A stretch of DNA of 64,000 nucleotides. It comes from Coptis chinensis. Taxonomy: Eukaryota; Streptophyta; Magnoliopsida; Ranunculales; Ranunculaceae. A program made the translations under genes and the position numbers. This document shows positions 10,366 to 23,305 of this stretch, in pieces. The first letter of the stretch is position 1. Each line of letters opens with the position of its first letter. The notes beneath the pieces were generated by a model. That model searched no databases, had not been told where the DNA came from, and saw only the letters and a program-made list of their open reading frames with translations. The stretch covers positions 88,073,001 through 88,137,000 of the forward strand of contig CM027383.1 of NCBI GenBank assembly GCA_015680905.1, written 5' to 3'.

Positions 10366-11611
10366 GCATTCATCAGTTTCAACCAACCCAGCATTAGTAC
10401 ACAACAGCTGAAAGTGCTCAATATATTCTTGAACTAAAGACAATTGTTATTTCAAATTTTGTAGACGAATGAACAAATCTTGCTGGTACTATTTAGGAAC
10501 AAAATGAGCATGTAACTCTCGACGCATAGTAGACCAAGTGCAGACACACCTGTAACCTTGATTAATCCTCCTCAGATTTAACTCATCCCACCACAACAAA
10601 GCATAATAACTTTTCAATTTAGTAACAGCTAATTTAACCTTCTTACCATCATCTAAGTTTTTATAATCAAAGGCATTTTTCAATTTGATTAAGCCAATCA
10701 ATAAACTCATCAAGATCGAGTTTACCATCAAAAGTAGGCACATCGATTTTAATATCACCAGCCTAACTCCTCTCCAATATGCAGAGGAAACAATTAACAT
10801 TAACAACCCCATTATCAATATTATGAATACCATGATCTTCATCAAAATAATTAAAATTGTCATACCTTTCAAAATCACCTGCCTGGCAATTAGGTTCACG
10901 GTTTGCCCTATGACCACTTCGATCAGTAGAAGTAGAAGAAAGAGGAGATGGAGACCGGCCCCTAATCTCTTGTCTTGCATTGTGAGGAATGGGTTGTTCC
11001 CAAAAATTCCTATCACCATCAGCCTAGCGACTGTACAGGACCTTGGTAACCACAACCTCGACCTCGAACCTGATTAACACGCGAATTTTCACACCCTTGT
11101 TGAGGAAGACACACACCTCGAGGCACCTCGATCTTGCATGGGTAGCCCTCGATTTTGGCCATTAAGGTTTAACCTTAACTGAAAAATCGGATCTTGTGGC
11201 CCTTGGGGGCACACGACAAGTAGATGTTGGACTAGTGGTGACACTATAGGTGGAACACGCACAAGGGGTTCACCAACACCTTCATCACCTTGACCATATC
11301 CAACAATAGGTGGTATACGATCACCTACTACACCATTATTCTCTTTCCCCACCATTATTCTCTGTAGCAATAGGCGCAAATAGAAGAGGGACTATACCAT
11401 CACTCTGCAAGGACGCATCATCAGTATCTGAAACCACTGAACCAGTATTTCAAAGTGGTGGGGGTGGCGGCTGCACCTCTCTCTGTACTGTGGCCATTGC
11501 TGTAGTAAAGTTCTGGAACATCTGTGTCATGTTTTTCATGTTTCCTTCTAAACGAAACATGCAAGTATCCAAAGAGGGAGGACGACCTCGAGTTGCTTTG
11601 TTATTCACCAT
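10366..11611 (-). pseudogene. gag: gag N-terminal and central part of the gag-only element
   Basis: Starts at an ATG at 11611 (MVNNKATRGRPPSLD) and runs to the CACTA insertion. Two in-frame stops and at least one frameshift break the N-terminal half. The core is readable at about 10490-10680: KLKSYYALLWWDELNLRR, then TWSTMRRELHAHFVPK, then YIEHFQLLCTNAGL near 10400. This matches the Retrotrans_gag pattern WW..L and F.P. The frame resumes at 6105 beyond the CACTA insert. Confidence 0.82.
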
Positions 11612-11639
11612 AATAACAATAAAAATTGATTTTTTTTTT

Positions 11640-11765
11640 TTAGAAACAATTCGCAGTGAACAGTAACACGGTGAACATTACCCGATGAATAGTGTTTCGG
11701 TGAACAATACCCAATTAACAGTGTTCAGTACGTGAACAGTGCTCGTGAATAGTAATCTCGTAAAT
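11640..11765 (-). repeat. Degenerate 9-bp repeats in the retroelement leader
   Basis: GTGAACAGT, GTGAATAGT and close variants recur about nine times on the + strand between gag and the primer site. The leader upstream of gag is where packaging signals usually lie; a link is only a guess. Confidence 0.55.
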
Positions 11766-11785
11766 CAATCTGCTCCGATACCAAA

Positions 11786-12076
11786 TGATAAGATTTAAAC
11801 TGGCAGAAGCTTCAGTTTATTAAATTGACTCTTGAATTAAACAAAACAAAGAAACCTAAAAGACGACTCTTTTATTGAATCTCACAACTCATAAACTTCA
11901 ACACTGAAGAACCCTAATTACAAGCCCTTTTATTTATACTAAACCTAGAAACCAATAAACCAATAGAAAACAGACGTGTCCACAACTAACTAATGGACTC
12001 CTACATGACCATTCGCTTGGACTTGACTAAGAAGCACACACCCTCAACATTAGCAACACACTAATGTTCTACATCA
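11786..12076 (-). repeat. 5' LTR of the gag-only element
   Basis: 291 bp; pair of 5389-5681. Begins TGATAAGATTTAAAC directly after the primer site (11772-11783) and ends TACATCA. The following CTTTC repeats the bases before the left LTR. Confidence 0.88.
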
Positions 12077-12081
12077 CTTTC

Positions 12082-12370
12082 ACCATCCAAAAACATCAAA
12101 TGCATCGAGTACATGACTGAAGTTTTAAAAATATCACAAGATGCACATAATATACATTCTTCATTAAGATGCCCAAAGAGTGTGTTTTACTCTATTAAGT
12201 TAGGGTAAGAAGTAGATGCTGATGATGATAACGACAAATGTTAGTGGCAGGTACAGCTGATGATTAACACGTTTTCTTCAACTTCTTTATAGACTGATGA
12301 TGAATCAGTAAATCGGAATTATCTACTCATTACCTTTATGATATTATGAGAAAAAAGGGTTAGATTTGGG
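12082..12370. other. No gene recognised
   Basis: Continuation of the flank at 5018-5388. A/T-rich, with no assignable coding sequence. Confidence 0.35.
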
Positions 12371-12553
12371 CTACCACAAGGATATCCCTATAGGGATGAG
12401 TGTTTCGAGACCGTTGGATCTCGGATCCAACGGTCCGAAAATCAAAAACAAAAAGGAAGAGAGAGAATATGGGTTTGTTTTTTATTTTCGGACCGTTAGA
12501 TCTCGGATCCAACGGTCTCGGCTGGCGTCCCTATAGGGATATCCTCGTGGAAG
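12371..12553. mobile_element. Foldback MITE, ~180 bp
   Basis: The ends form an inverted repeat: CCACAAGGATATCCCTAT at 12374 against ATAGGGATATCCTCGTGG ending at 12550, with one mismatch. Inside each arm lies a near-perfect palindrome, GACCGTTGGATC-TCG-GATCCAACGGTC (12409-12435) and its one-mismatch twin at 12491-12517. The arms stay complementary almost to the middle, so the whole unit can fold into one long hairpin. No target duplication was found, so the family is not assigned. It sits just downstream of the auxin-response-factor exon. Confidence 0.75.
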
Positions 12554-12623
12554 ACGAACTTAAAGGGCTATTGGAAAAAAGGGAGCTTGCAATTTTAAAT
12601 TCATAATATTTTCCGTGACTCAC

Positions 12624-12729
12624 CTGCTCACTGTGCCCTTGAGGAAAGTAGTACACAAGGCTGCCGACTTGAGGCAAGAAAACAAGTGGACCAGCACAAG
12701 CATGCCAAAGCTCAGAGTTTATACTCTTC
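12624..12729 (-). pseudogene. Auxin response factor (ARF) exon fragment
   Basis: A single exon from the start of an ARF, reading [20 protein letters not shown] then [15 protein letters not shown]. This is the strongly conserved segment leading into the B3 DNA-binding domain. It is bounded by AG on the upstream side and by CAG|GTGAGT on the downstream side, a consensus donor. No other ARF exon (B3, middle region, PB1) is seen nearby; the MITE lies about 70 bp downstream. It is best read as an isolated relic or captured exon. Confidence 0.9.
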
Positions 12730-12769
12730 CTAGTTCCTAAATCAAGCAGAGCAAGCCGGCCAAAACACA

Positions 12770-14253
<1,484 letters not shown>

Positions 14254-14613
14254 TAATGTAATACTAATTGCGTTAGCTCACGAACAATCAAATAATCACT
14301 CTTTAACCAAAAAACAATGGAATAAATTTAATAAAATTTCTGAATAAATCCTATCACAATTCTCCTAAGCCTTTAAATAGGCGTTCTAACCCTAAAACAA
14401 ACAAGCGGTGAATTCACTTAACCAATCCTACAGCGAACAAACGAAACAAAAGACTGTTTTCATAAGCCCAAAGAAAAGCTGGGAGCGCGTGCGCGCCTGT
14501 CAGAAGACTAAACTGAGCACGCACCCTCGCACCTCCACTAACAGCACTCTCAAACTTTCACAACACCATCATGTGCATCTAGGTACTTCTCAGCAAGAAC
14601 CTATACTGCATCA
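14254..14613 (-). repeat. 3' LTR of the chromovirus
   Basis: About 360 bp. The minus strand begins TGATGCAGTATAGG just after the purine tract and ends GTATTACATTA. It matches 26711-27077 almost throughout. Confidence 0.88.
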
Positions 14614-17162
14614 TTCCCCCTTGGATGAAAGAAATTCATCCTCGAATTTAAATCATCCTCATCGTCAGACGAATCACCACAAAATGGTATGAGATGTCGG
14701 ACATTGAAGACATCCGAAGTCCGGATATGACTAGGTAAACAGAGACGATAGGCATTGGCGTTGATCTTCTCAATTACTTCAAGAGGACCAAGATTGCGAA
14801 TGTTTCAGTTTATTGTAGTCACCAGCAGAAAAACGATCCTTAGTGAGGACCGCCCAAACAAAGTCACCAACCTCAAACTCAACATGTCTACGATGTCGAT
14901 CAACAACAACCTTGTACTTAGCAGTAGATTCCAAAAGATTAGAATGAACAGCAGTATGAATATCCGTAACGTGCTGAATCAACTCAGCAGCAGTAGCATG
15001 AATAGGGTGTAAGCCAGGGACAGGCGCTAGATCAGCAACCACCCGAGGATTGAACCCGTAGAGAACCTGGAAAGGACTAAACCCAGAACTACGATTAACC
15101 GATCGGTTGAAAGCAAACTCGGCCTGTGCGAGGAAAGAATCCCACTGTTTCACCTTAGTACAAATCAAGCTACGTAATAAATTACCCAAAGAACGGTTAA
15201 CGACCTCTATTTGTTCATCATTTTGTGGATGATAGGCACTACTAAATTTCAACTCAGTGTGCAATAGTTTCCAGAAAGAACGCCAAAAATTACTAAGGGA
15301 AATGCGTGTCACGATCAGAAACAATGGAATCTGGTAAGCGATGCAAATGGTAAACATCACGAAAAAATAATTGTGCAACATTGACAGCATCAGTACGTAG
15401 TCTTTTTGCAGGCAATGAAGTGACCCATCTTGGAGAATCTATACAAGACCACAAAAATAGAATCGAATCCTCATTGAGTACGAGGGAGACCTAGAACGAA
15501 ATCCATACTAATATCACACCAATGGCAAGTGGGAACTGGTATAGGCATATACAAACCTGCATTAGTAGCATGTCCCTTAGAGACCTGACAAACCTGACAA
15601 TGAGTAACAAAATTTTGGACCTCTTTGCCCAAAGATGGCCTGAAATATGAATTAGATAAAAGCTTGAGAGTCTTGTCACGGCCAAAATGACCGTCATTAT
15701 GTAAGTCAGTAAGGAGGCGAAGACGGAGGCTACAATCAGGAACACAAAGGCGCTTACCCTTAAACAGAAAACCGTCCTGTAAAGAAAATGTAGATAGCTG
15801 ACCTTCCTGGATGACACTTAAGATAGGAGCAAAATAAGCATCAGTAGGATAGAGATCAGGGAAGGAATCAAAACCCAACACAGTAGTATGCAATGACACC
15901 AATAGGAATGAACGCCGACTTAGTGCATCAACCACACAGTTCTGAACACCAGATTTGTGACGTAAAACAATAGTAAAATCCTGCAAATAATTGGACCAAT
16001 GTAATTGTCGGGCACTAACATTATCCTGATTACCAATGTGTTTAAGGGCCTCATGGTCAGAGTATAATAGAAATTTTGAGTGGATCAAATAGTGACGCCA
16101 ATGCTTAAGAGTCTGAACAACGGCATAGAACTCCAAGTCATAAGTACTGTAATTTTGTTTCGCCCCAGTGAGTTTTTCACTAAAATAAGCCACGGGATGA
16201 TTACCCTGGCTAAGAACAGTGCCAATACCAACTTTTGACTCATCCGTACAGACTTCAAAAAGAGAAGAGAAGTCCGGCAATTTAAGGATTGGTGCCGAAA
16301 TTAATTTGGTCTTGAGCACTTGAAAACTCTCCTTTGCAGCCTGAGACCATAAAAATTTAAAACTACACAAACAATCAGTAATAAGAGCAGTAATAGTACT
16401 AAAGTGGGGAACAAAGCGGCGATAAAATGATGTAAACCCATAAAAACTGCATGCTGCAGTTAGGGTCGTCGGGCTAGGCCAAGACCAAACGGTCTCCACC
16501 TTAAACTGATCAACAGAAATACCTTCCTTGGAAACCACATAACCCAGAAATAACACTAAGTCAGTATAGAACACATACTTAGCCACAACAGCAAAAAGTT
16601 GAGCTTGACGGAGTACAGACAAGACATTTTGGAGGTCCTGTAGATGAGACTGGGTGTCCTTGTTGTATACCAAAATGTCATCGAAATACACCACCACACA
16701 TTTACCCAAAAATGGCTTCAGGACTTGATTCATAACATGCATAAAGGTGCGAGGAGCATTAGAGAGGCCGAAAGGCATAACGAGCCACTCATAAAGACCT
16801 TCATTTGTCTTAAAAGCCATTTTCCACTCATCACCAAGACGAATGTGGATCTGATAATAGCCATACTTCAAGTCAAGCTTTGTAAACACGCCAGCACCAT
16901 GTAACTGATCAAGGAGGTTGTCCAACCTCGAATGGGGAAACCGATACTTCGTAGTAATCTTGTTAATAGCCCTGTTATCGACACATATGCGCTAGGTGCC
17001 ATCTTTCTTTGGAACCAACAGTGCGGGCACCGCACAAGGACTGAGGCTCTCACGAAGAAACCCCTTATCAAGCAAATCAGTCACCTGTCTCTATAATTCG
17101 TCATACTCTATCGGGCTCATGCAGTAGTGAGGACAATTCAGAATTTTTGAACCAGGGATCAA
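14614..17162 (-). pseudogene. pol: Chromovirus pol: reverse transcriptase, RNase H, integrase
   Basis: Reverse transcriptase starts near 17100 in a shifted frame, with one in-frame stop near 17000. It then runs open from 16925 with the catalytic YFDD at about 16676-16688. RNase H follows with its acidic landmarks (VCTDES, DLEFYAVV, YSDHEALK, VVDALSRR). The integrase zinc region HNDGHFGRDKT...CQVCQ is near 15620-15730; the catalytic core is broken by several stops around 15250-15470. After FSSAYHPQNDEQIE and FNRSVNRSSGFSPFQVLYG comes the end VGDFVWAVLTKDRFSAGDYN KLK. The final part to 14614 changes frame. I did not find a clear chromodomain. Confidence 0.88.
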
Positions 17163-17668
17163 ATCAATTTGATGTTAAATGTCCCACATCGAGGGCAAAC
17201 CCGTAGGCAATTCAGTTGGGAAAAGATCGGAAAATTCCTGTACCAAACCCTGTACACAATCAGGAACTCTGGCTGTTGGGGAACTCGGCTCACACATTAA
17301 AATAAACACCTGACCCACCTCTAGCAACTCAGTCTCAAAACTACACATAGCCAAACAAGAGGGTTTAGGGCTCGAAGGAGGAACTGGAGTTGGCTCTCTA
17401 CTGGGTACTAGGACGATCTTTACATTGCCGAACATAAAGTTATAGGTGTTGTGCCAACCATCATGGGCTACTCTGCGATCAAATTGCCACGGTCGGCCTA
17501 ATAATAAATGACCCACTTCCATAGTGACTACGTCATACCACACCTTATTGGTATACGTAGTACCAATGGAAAACGGGACCAAACAGCGTTTAGAGACAGT
17601 AACTTCAGTACCTTTCTTAAGCCAAGACAATGAATAAGGGGTTAGGTGTTTCTCAGTCGGTAACCCAA
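17163..17668 (-). pseudogene. Chromovirus protease, downstream half
   Basis: Reads LSWLKKGTEVTVSKRCLVPF then VGHLLLGRPWQFDRR then FMFGNVKIVLVP. The LLLGRPW block is the conserved second half of the retroviral-type aspartic protease. A linker to the reverse transcriptase (FSDLFPTELPTGLP) follows. The catalytic half is at 25482-25560. If the CACTA element and one CAA are ignored, the frame runs on across the site without a shift, so the protease was open when the transposon arrived. Confidence 0.9.
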
Positions 17669-17775
17669 CACTACACCATAACAGGCTATTTGCAACGGCA
17701 AAAAACCGTTGCGAATAATTTTCGCAACGCTTTTAAAGCGTTAAAATAGGCGTGGGTAAAGTGTTGGAAATTTTT

Positions 17776-17930
17776 TAACGGTTAAAAAGCGTTGCAAACA
17801 AAATTTTCCAACGGTTATTAACCGTTGCAGAGTGACAATTACTAACGGTTAAAAAGCGTTGCAAACCAAATTTTCCAACGGTTATTAACCGTTGCAGAGT
17901 GACTATTACTAACGGTTAAAAAGCGTTGCG
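17776..17930. repeat. 67-bp tandem repeat in the left subterminal region
   Basis: Units start at 17776, 17843 and 17910 (the last is partial). Each begins TAACGGTTAAAAAGCGTTGC and contains a second palindrome, AACGGTTATTAACCGTT. It is likely an amplified cluster of transposase-binding sites; that role is inferred from En/Spm. Confidence 0.85.
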
Positions 17931-18828
17931 TAATTTGATTTGTAATGATTATTGATGATGTTTTAATATTTAATTTTTGCTTTGCAACGGTTTACAACCG
18001 TTACTAATGTGTTGATATAGTAAAAAAAATTATTTTAATTTTTTTCATGCCCTAAACCTGCACCTCCTGGTTTCATATAGAAACAAATAAAATTACCAAT
18101 ACTTTTTCACATCATTTGACAAGTAAAATAAACACAAGCAAACGCATGAAAAATATATTATATTCATTGAATCATATATATAACTTCAAAAGAGTTTTGA
18201 GGATTACAAATTCAGATTTACTAAGAGTTACAAATTTCTATACGATTTTCCTAGCAATTCCGAATCTTCAAAATGCAATAACAAGCATTAGTGACGATGG
18301 CTTCACTCAATATAAATCCTAGTGCCGCTCCACAAAGCCCATCTAATTCCAAAAAAATCACAAAACAAATAATGAACTCAGAAAAACAATCATACTAATT
18401 AAATTCATGCAATTAATTAAATACTTGATATTAATTACTTGACCACCCTCCCCCCCTCAAAGATATACAGATACTGTAGTGCATCATTGGCCATAATACT
18501 GTTAGGGTGTCAGTAGCAGCAGTTATAACGGTAGTTAGTTGTTTCGGCATCCACAATAAAGCAGCCGTTTATCAGGTCATATGACTGGATCCATCTCCAA
18601 CGAGATTTAATGGACCAGATACATGACCAAGGGCACAATGTGGTCAGAGTCAGTCAGAATGTTCCTCACCAAAACTATTTAAGATGTGCAAAATACAATC
18701 GCAAGAACAATTTATGCATACACGACGAGCAATGAATGGAACTTTTTAGATGATTTAAATGAAGTTGTATACAGCTGCAGACCTAAAGGTAGAATCACAG
18801 ATACTATATAGGAAACAAGTATACTAGT

Positions 18829-20522
18829 TTATCCATCTTCCAGCATCTCTCTGTGTACATGCATGCAAGACATGCTGCAGTAGTTGTAGTGGTAACGATG
18901 AAAGGGAACTTTACCAGATAAGGAGACATTACAGCAGGAACAGTTAAGGTCGTTCACTGCACCTTTTGGAAGTTCTGAACTGCTCGGTACAGCACTTGTT
19001 CTTGTTCCCTGGGCACTGAGGGCGGCAGCAGCTGCTATTCTCTTCTCAGCTGCCGCGGCTCTCTTTTCTCTCTCTGCAACTTGCGCCATTTTTAGTTCTT
19101 CCTGGAAAGACAGGAAAATATAATTAAATTTGTTTATTCAAACTGATATTAACTGAGGACCGCACTGCAATACAAGTAGATTACTGTGACTATTCTCTTT
19201 TCATAGGTAAATTATAAGCTTAATATAATTGCAAACTCACCTCTTTAGAGAGTTGTACTCCCTTGCTAGTGCGTGGCTCTGTCTTGATACCTGGAATAGC
19301 TCTTTGATTGTGTGAAACACTAGGAGCATTCTGGGCAAGTACTGCTTGGGCCTGCAGAGTCCACTGAAGCTCAGAACCAGGACAAGACCAAAACAATAAC
19401 ACTAAGTAATATGACTTGGTAGATTATCTTATAAACTATTTTTCTTAGAGACTTATATTAATGTTAGATTGAGTCATACAGCACTATTTTTTGACAGAAT
19501 ATTTTGCACTGTAAAGAGAAATCTACTACTACTTTTGTTTCTGAACAAGGTCAATTAAATGGTAAGTAAACCAGATTATAGGAACTAAGCTTTACAGTGG
19601 TATCCCAATCGAAGTACAGCAGTACAGTAAAGTGCGGGTTGTTTGCTCATTGAGCTGAATGTCAAATTTTTTAGTTTTGAGATTTAAGTCGACAAAAACA
19701 ATTTCTACTTTCATCCCTTTAGATGATACACAATTGGAATCAGAACGAAATATTGAAACATCATCAACTACAGCTAATAACAATTCCAGGTCAACAACTA
19801 TACCCAGAGACATTTTAAACAATCATAGACTTGATAAAGCAATGACTTACCTGTACTGTAACCTCATAAAATTCAAGTATTTTTTATTTTATTTTTTTGA
19901 TAAACCAATAAAGTTCAAGTACAACAATCCTAAAAACAAATCTTTTCGAAAACAGGAATGGAAAGCGAAAGGGCCAGAAAGTAGTAGGAATTCCCCAAAA
20001 CTTAGAAATTAAGCACCTGAGCCTTTTCTTTTGCTTTCCTTAGTTTTTTCAGCTCCTTGGCTTTTGCTTTCCTCTTGGCATCTTTCTCTGCCTGCACATC
20101 CACAATATGAGTTTTTATCAGACATGAAATTTGCCTGATCATTACAAGATAGACTGTTACCCTATTCAACATTATAATGTGCCTAAATGGAATGGAGTTG
20201 GGGCTCAGGGCATCTAATGACGGAGTTTTGCCATCCATAAGTTCTAATAACTCGAATAAATATCTTTTTTCCTAATCTGTAAAAGCTACTTCATTCTCGG
20301 CACTAGTATTTGTATTTCACCCCGTTATTATAGGTCCATCTTAGCAAGGTGCTAAAAGAGGCACCTATCATATAAATATCCAACAAAAGACAGAAAACTA
20401 ACAACTATGGTATCCCAATAAAGTAGACCAATAAGAGACAAAACCATACCTGTTTAGCAGCTTGAGATTCTTCCATCTCTTTTGTCAATGGACTAGATAC
20501 TTTGGCAGCATCCAATCCCATC
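18829..20522 (-). pseudogene. Vms1/ANKZF1-like C-terminal exons, captured
   Basis: Four exons in order: 20450-20522 (MGLDAAKVSSPLTKEMEES), 20017-20091 (AEKDAKRKAKAKELKKLRKA), 19241-19351 (QNAPSVSHNQRAIPG then EPRTSKG), 18829-19101 (EREKRAAAAEKRIAAAA then the zinc-binding tail). The last exon ends in the treble-clef motif CSCCNVSLSGKVPFHRY...YCSMSC and a natural stop, as in plant homologues of Vms1, a ribosome quality-control tRNA hydrolase. All junctions keep AG/GT and frames join without shifts. The catalytic VLRF1 domain and ankyrin repeats are absent. Identification rests on the remembered plant family sequence. Confidence 0.82.
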
Positions 20523-21932
20523 TATCAAGGTTTAGTATGGGTATATTTGTCTTTTTGCTGTTATTTATTTGTTAGGATAATGTTAGTTGGAAGGTGGCAT
20601 AGCTTGTTATAAGAATATGGCAAAAGTATGATTTTAGTATGGTAGTGGACTTAATAATGCATGTTTGTAACTAAAATGCGTTGATGGAATGATGGCTGAT
20701 GTTAGGTAGTATATGATATTCAATGTTGTATTTTTTGGGATGAGTATATTTTACTTAAATAAAGTTTGGAACCAAGTTTGCTGAACCAAGTTTGCCATCC
20801 AGCGTATAATTTAAGGTCACTTTCGTGAGGCGTAGTTAAAGAATGGGTCTGGTTTTTATGAACAATAGTTGTAGACTTTGGACTCCCATTAGCTGATGAG
20901 CACCTAATATCTAGAATTCTTATCGAATAGATCGAGTTTTGAGGTGTATATAGATTACTGCTACGTGGAAGTGTGGAACTATTAGGTTTTTGTTCTATGC
21001 CTTAAGGAGCAAAGTTTCATGATTTATTATCCAGTCGGGTGATCCATTGACTATAACATGCAGAAATATATGGCAGTTCAAGAAATTTTGTTCTATTTTC
21101 TAGTTTGAAATAAACAAGACCATGAAATATATTGTGAATCCCGTTTCTAGGTGTTTTGTTCATTTATCGAGAGTCGAGCCTCACCTAAATGTATTCATAT
21201 TTAGATCTAACTACTACTATTTTAAATTCACAATTTTCAAGTAATCAGCATTAAATGGTATCAAGTTTCAAGTCTTTATCCCATTCTATCGTTTTCTGTC
21301 ATTAATAGTTTGTTAATCATCTCAACATTGTTAACATTTTCTGTTCAAGTGATGACCCTTCCTCACTCTGGATATGTTTTCTTTTTGTGCATATTTCTTG
21401 TCAAGTGTGTGATGGAGAGTGGGTTTTATCTTTAGGTTCGTGAATTTCTGTGTCACTGTGAAAACAAAAGATAACATTATACACATTTTTCCCTTTGCCT
21501 ATTTTGTGCTCAAGCTCCACATGGGTTGCAAACCAAACTCTCACACACTCTACACGAATGTCACGTCTCCTAACCCTCACACATTGTTAACAAAAATCAC
21601 ACTAACTCTCACACATTGTTAACAAAAAATATGATGAATGGATAAAAGTTTACAATGTCCAAATTTTCAATCCTCACTGTTAACTATGTGATTTTGTCTA
21701 TATGCAGGTGACGAGACTGCCCCACACAAAGGTCAGCTCTTATCAACATTTCCAGGTGGGTCAATTGAGGGGTATCACAAAATACACTTTACTACATACC
21801 TATATGAACGTGTGAATACTAAAGATACAATGAAACTTGTGAGCAGACTTTGAACTAAGAAAAATAACAAGGGAAATCCATGCAATAAATACATCTATCT
21901 CAATGAAGCAGGTAACAAGCATATGCAAATAC
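20523..21932. other. No gene recognised, CACTA interior
   Basis: About 1.4 kb of A/T-rich sequence between the Vms1-like and RRP12-like exons. A possible 48-bp mini-exon on the + strand (21709-21756, between TGCAG and GTGGGT) was noted but matches nothing I know. Confidence 0.35.
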
Positions 21933-22408
21933 CTGCACACATCCACCACTATCAGTTGTTGATTTCATGAAGACGCCGGATAATACCGATAAAAATTCGC
22001 GAGCAGCTAACTTCAGTGCATTCAAATTCTCGGCTGCAACTTGAGGGGTATAAGTTGCTTTAGCTCTTTGTACAACATCTGAACTCCTTGAAGAATAAAT
22101 CTGTCCCTCTTGCTCAAGCTGTCAAGCATACGATGCATACAGTTAGGCCACATAAAAGAAAGAAAACGCAATCAATCTAAAATGATAAGGTTCATACCAT
22201 CTGAGACTTTTGTCTTAACTCTCCAACCTTGCCCAAGATGGACTTCCCAAAGAAGCTTAAACTAGCACCAACAGTATATTGCTTCAGTATAGGAAACAAC
22301 CACACATTGGCTTTAGATGGGTCTTTAGCTTCCAGGTTAAGGGGTAGAAGAACTAAGAAACGCTTCGGTCCCATCGCACCAAGAGCTGAACCAAAGCATT
22401 CATGAAGC
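21933..22408 (-). pseudogene. RRP12-like ribosome biogenesis factor exons, captured
   Basis: Two exons with consensus splice sites. 22199-22408: LHECFGSALGAMGPKRFLVL then NVWLFPILKQYTVGASLSFF then GKSILGKVGELRQKSQM. 21933-22118: LEQEGQIYSSRSSD then TYTPQVAAENLNALKLAARE then FLSVLSGVFMKSTTDSGGC. Both fit the central HEAT-repeat region of RRP12, a 40S/60S maturation and export factor. In the second exon the segment between SSRSSD and the TYTPQ block is far shorter than in the family, so an internal deletion has fused parts that are normally apart, still in frame. Confidence 0.87.
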
Positions 22409-22699
22409 TGTAGAAAAACAAAACGTGATGAGGTCAACACCACTAAATCAAGCAGCCACAATACTACAGTAGGGTGATTTAATGACAGAGTTGAAACTTG
22501 GAAGAACAAAAACAACAATGTACAACTTCAGAAATAGAAAGTAGAAATTCAGGTAACTCATCACAGGGGTATTTACTTTTACAGATTTAACAGTCAGCCA
22601 CCTTAGAGTTACCTGTTTGGAGTCGCGAGAGTAAACAAGTAAATTCATTTGGGACTCGGAAAGAAACTTGACAGGGGCAGAAAGTCACTTCTCAGATTT

Positions 22700-23238
22700 C
22701 ATCCTATCTACAAGTTCTCTCATAAACCCTTAGCCTATCGCCCCATCTACAAACACAGTTTTCGCAAGAGATTTTCGAATGCAAGCATGACTGGTTTTTG
22801 AAAAAAGAAGGGGGTGATATTATTAGAGATGATGACTTCGAGGAAGACATAAGGCGGTTGCATTCAAGTTGTATATACTATTATACCACATACAATTATA
22901 AACAACCTTTCCAACTAATGACCCCACCCCACACCCATAATCTCCTGCACCAACAATATTAATTAACAAGTACTCACCCTTTTTTTTGCTTAAACTAATC
23001 ATAAAGCATATCTAATAAGACTAGTTATATATATTAAAGTAATGAGTAATAAAGAGGTTTAAAGCAATGTCAAATGTGGGGACCTTATTATTATTATATT
23101 CCCTTATATATAACTTAAGAAAGAAGATTAGAAGAAACTTTACTTACCAAAGAAATCATTACAGTCCACCACGGCTGTTATAGCTTATGCTTGAAAACCA
23201 AGTAATTCCAAATGCTTCTTTATCCATCCTATATTTTC

Positions 23239-23305
<67 letters not shown>

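Larger units (their letters stand above)
5389..12076 (-). mobile_element. Gag-only Ty3/gypsy-type LTR retrotransposon, carrying a CACTA insertion
   Basis: LTRs at 5389-5681 and 11786-12076 face the same way and match closely. Direct 5-bp duplications CTTTC flank the element (5384-5388 and 12077-12081). The primer site next to the right LTR reads TGGTATCGGAGC on the minus strand (11772-11783), one base from the usual initiator-tRNA-Met site. Without the CACTA insert (6109-10365) the internal region is about 1.8 kb and holds only leader and gag; no protease, reverse transcriptase or integrase is visible. It would therefore need enzymes in trans, like other gag-only plant elements. Confidence 0.88.

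Noticed and set aside
10685..11077. + strand frame of 130 codons, Ile/Thr-rich
   Set aside because: Antisense of the retroelement gag; no domain.
21709..21756. Possible + strand mini-exon between TGCAG and GTGGGT
   Set aside because: Sixteen residues only, no match I recognise, and opposite to all the captured exons in that transposon.
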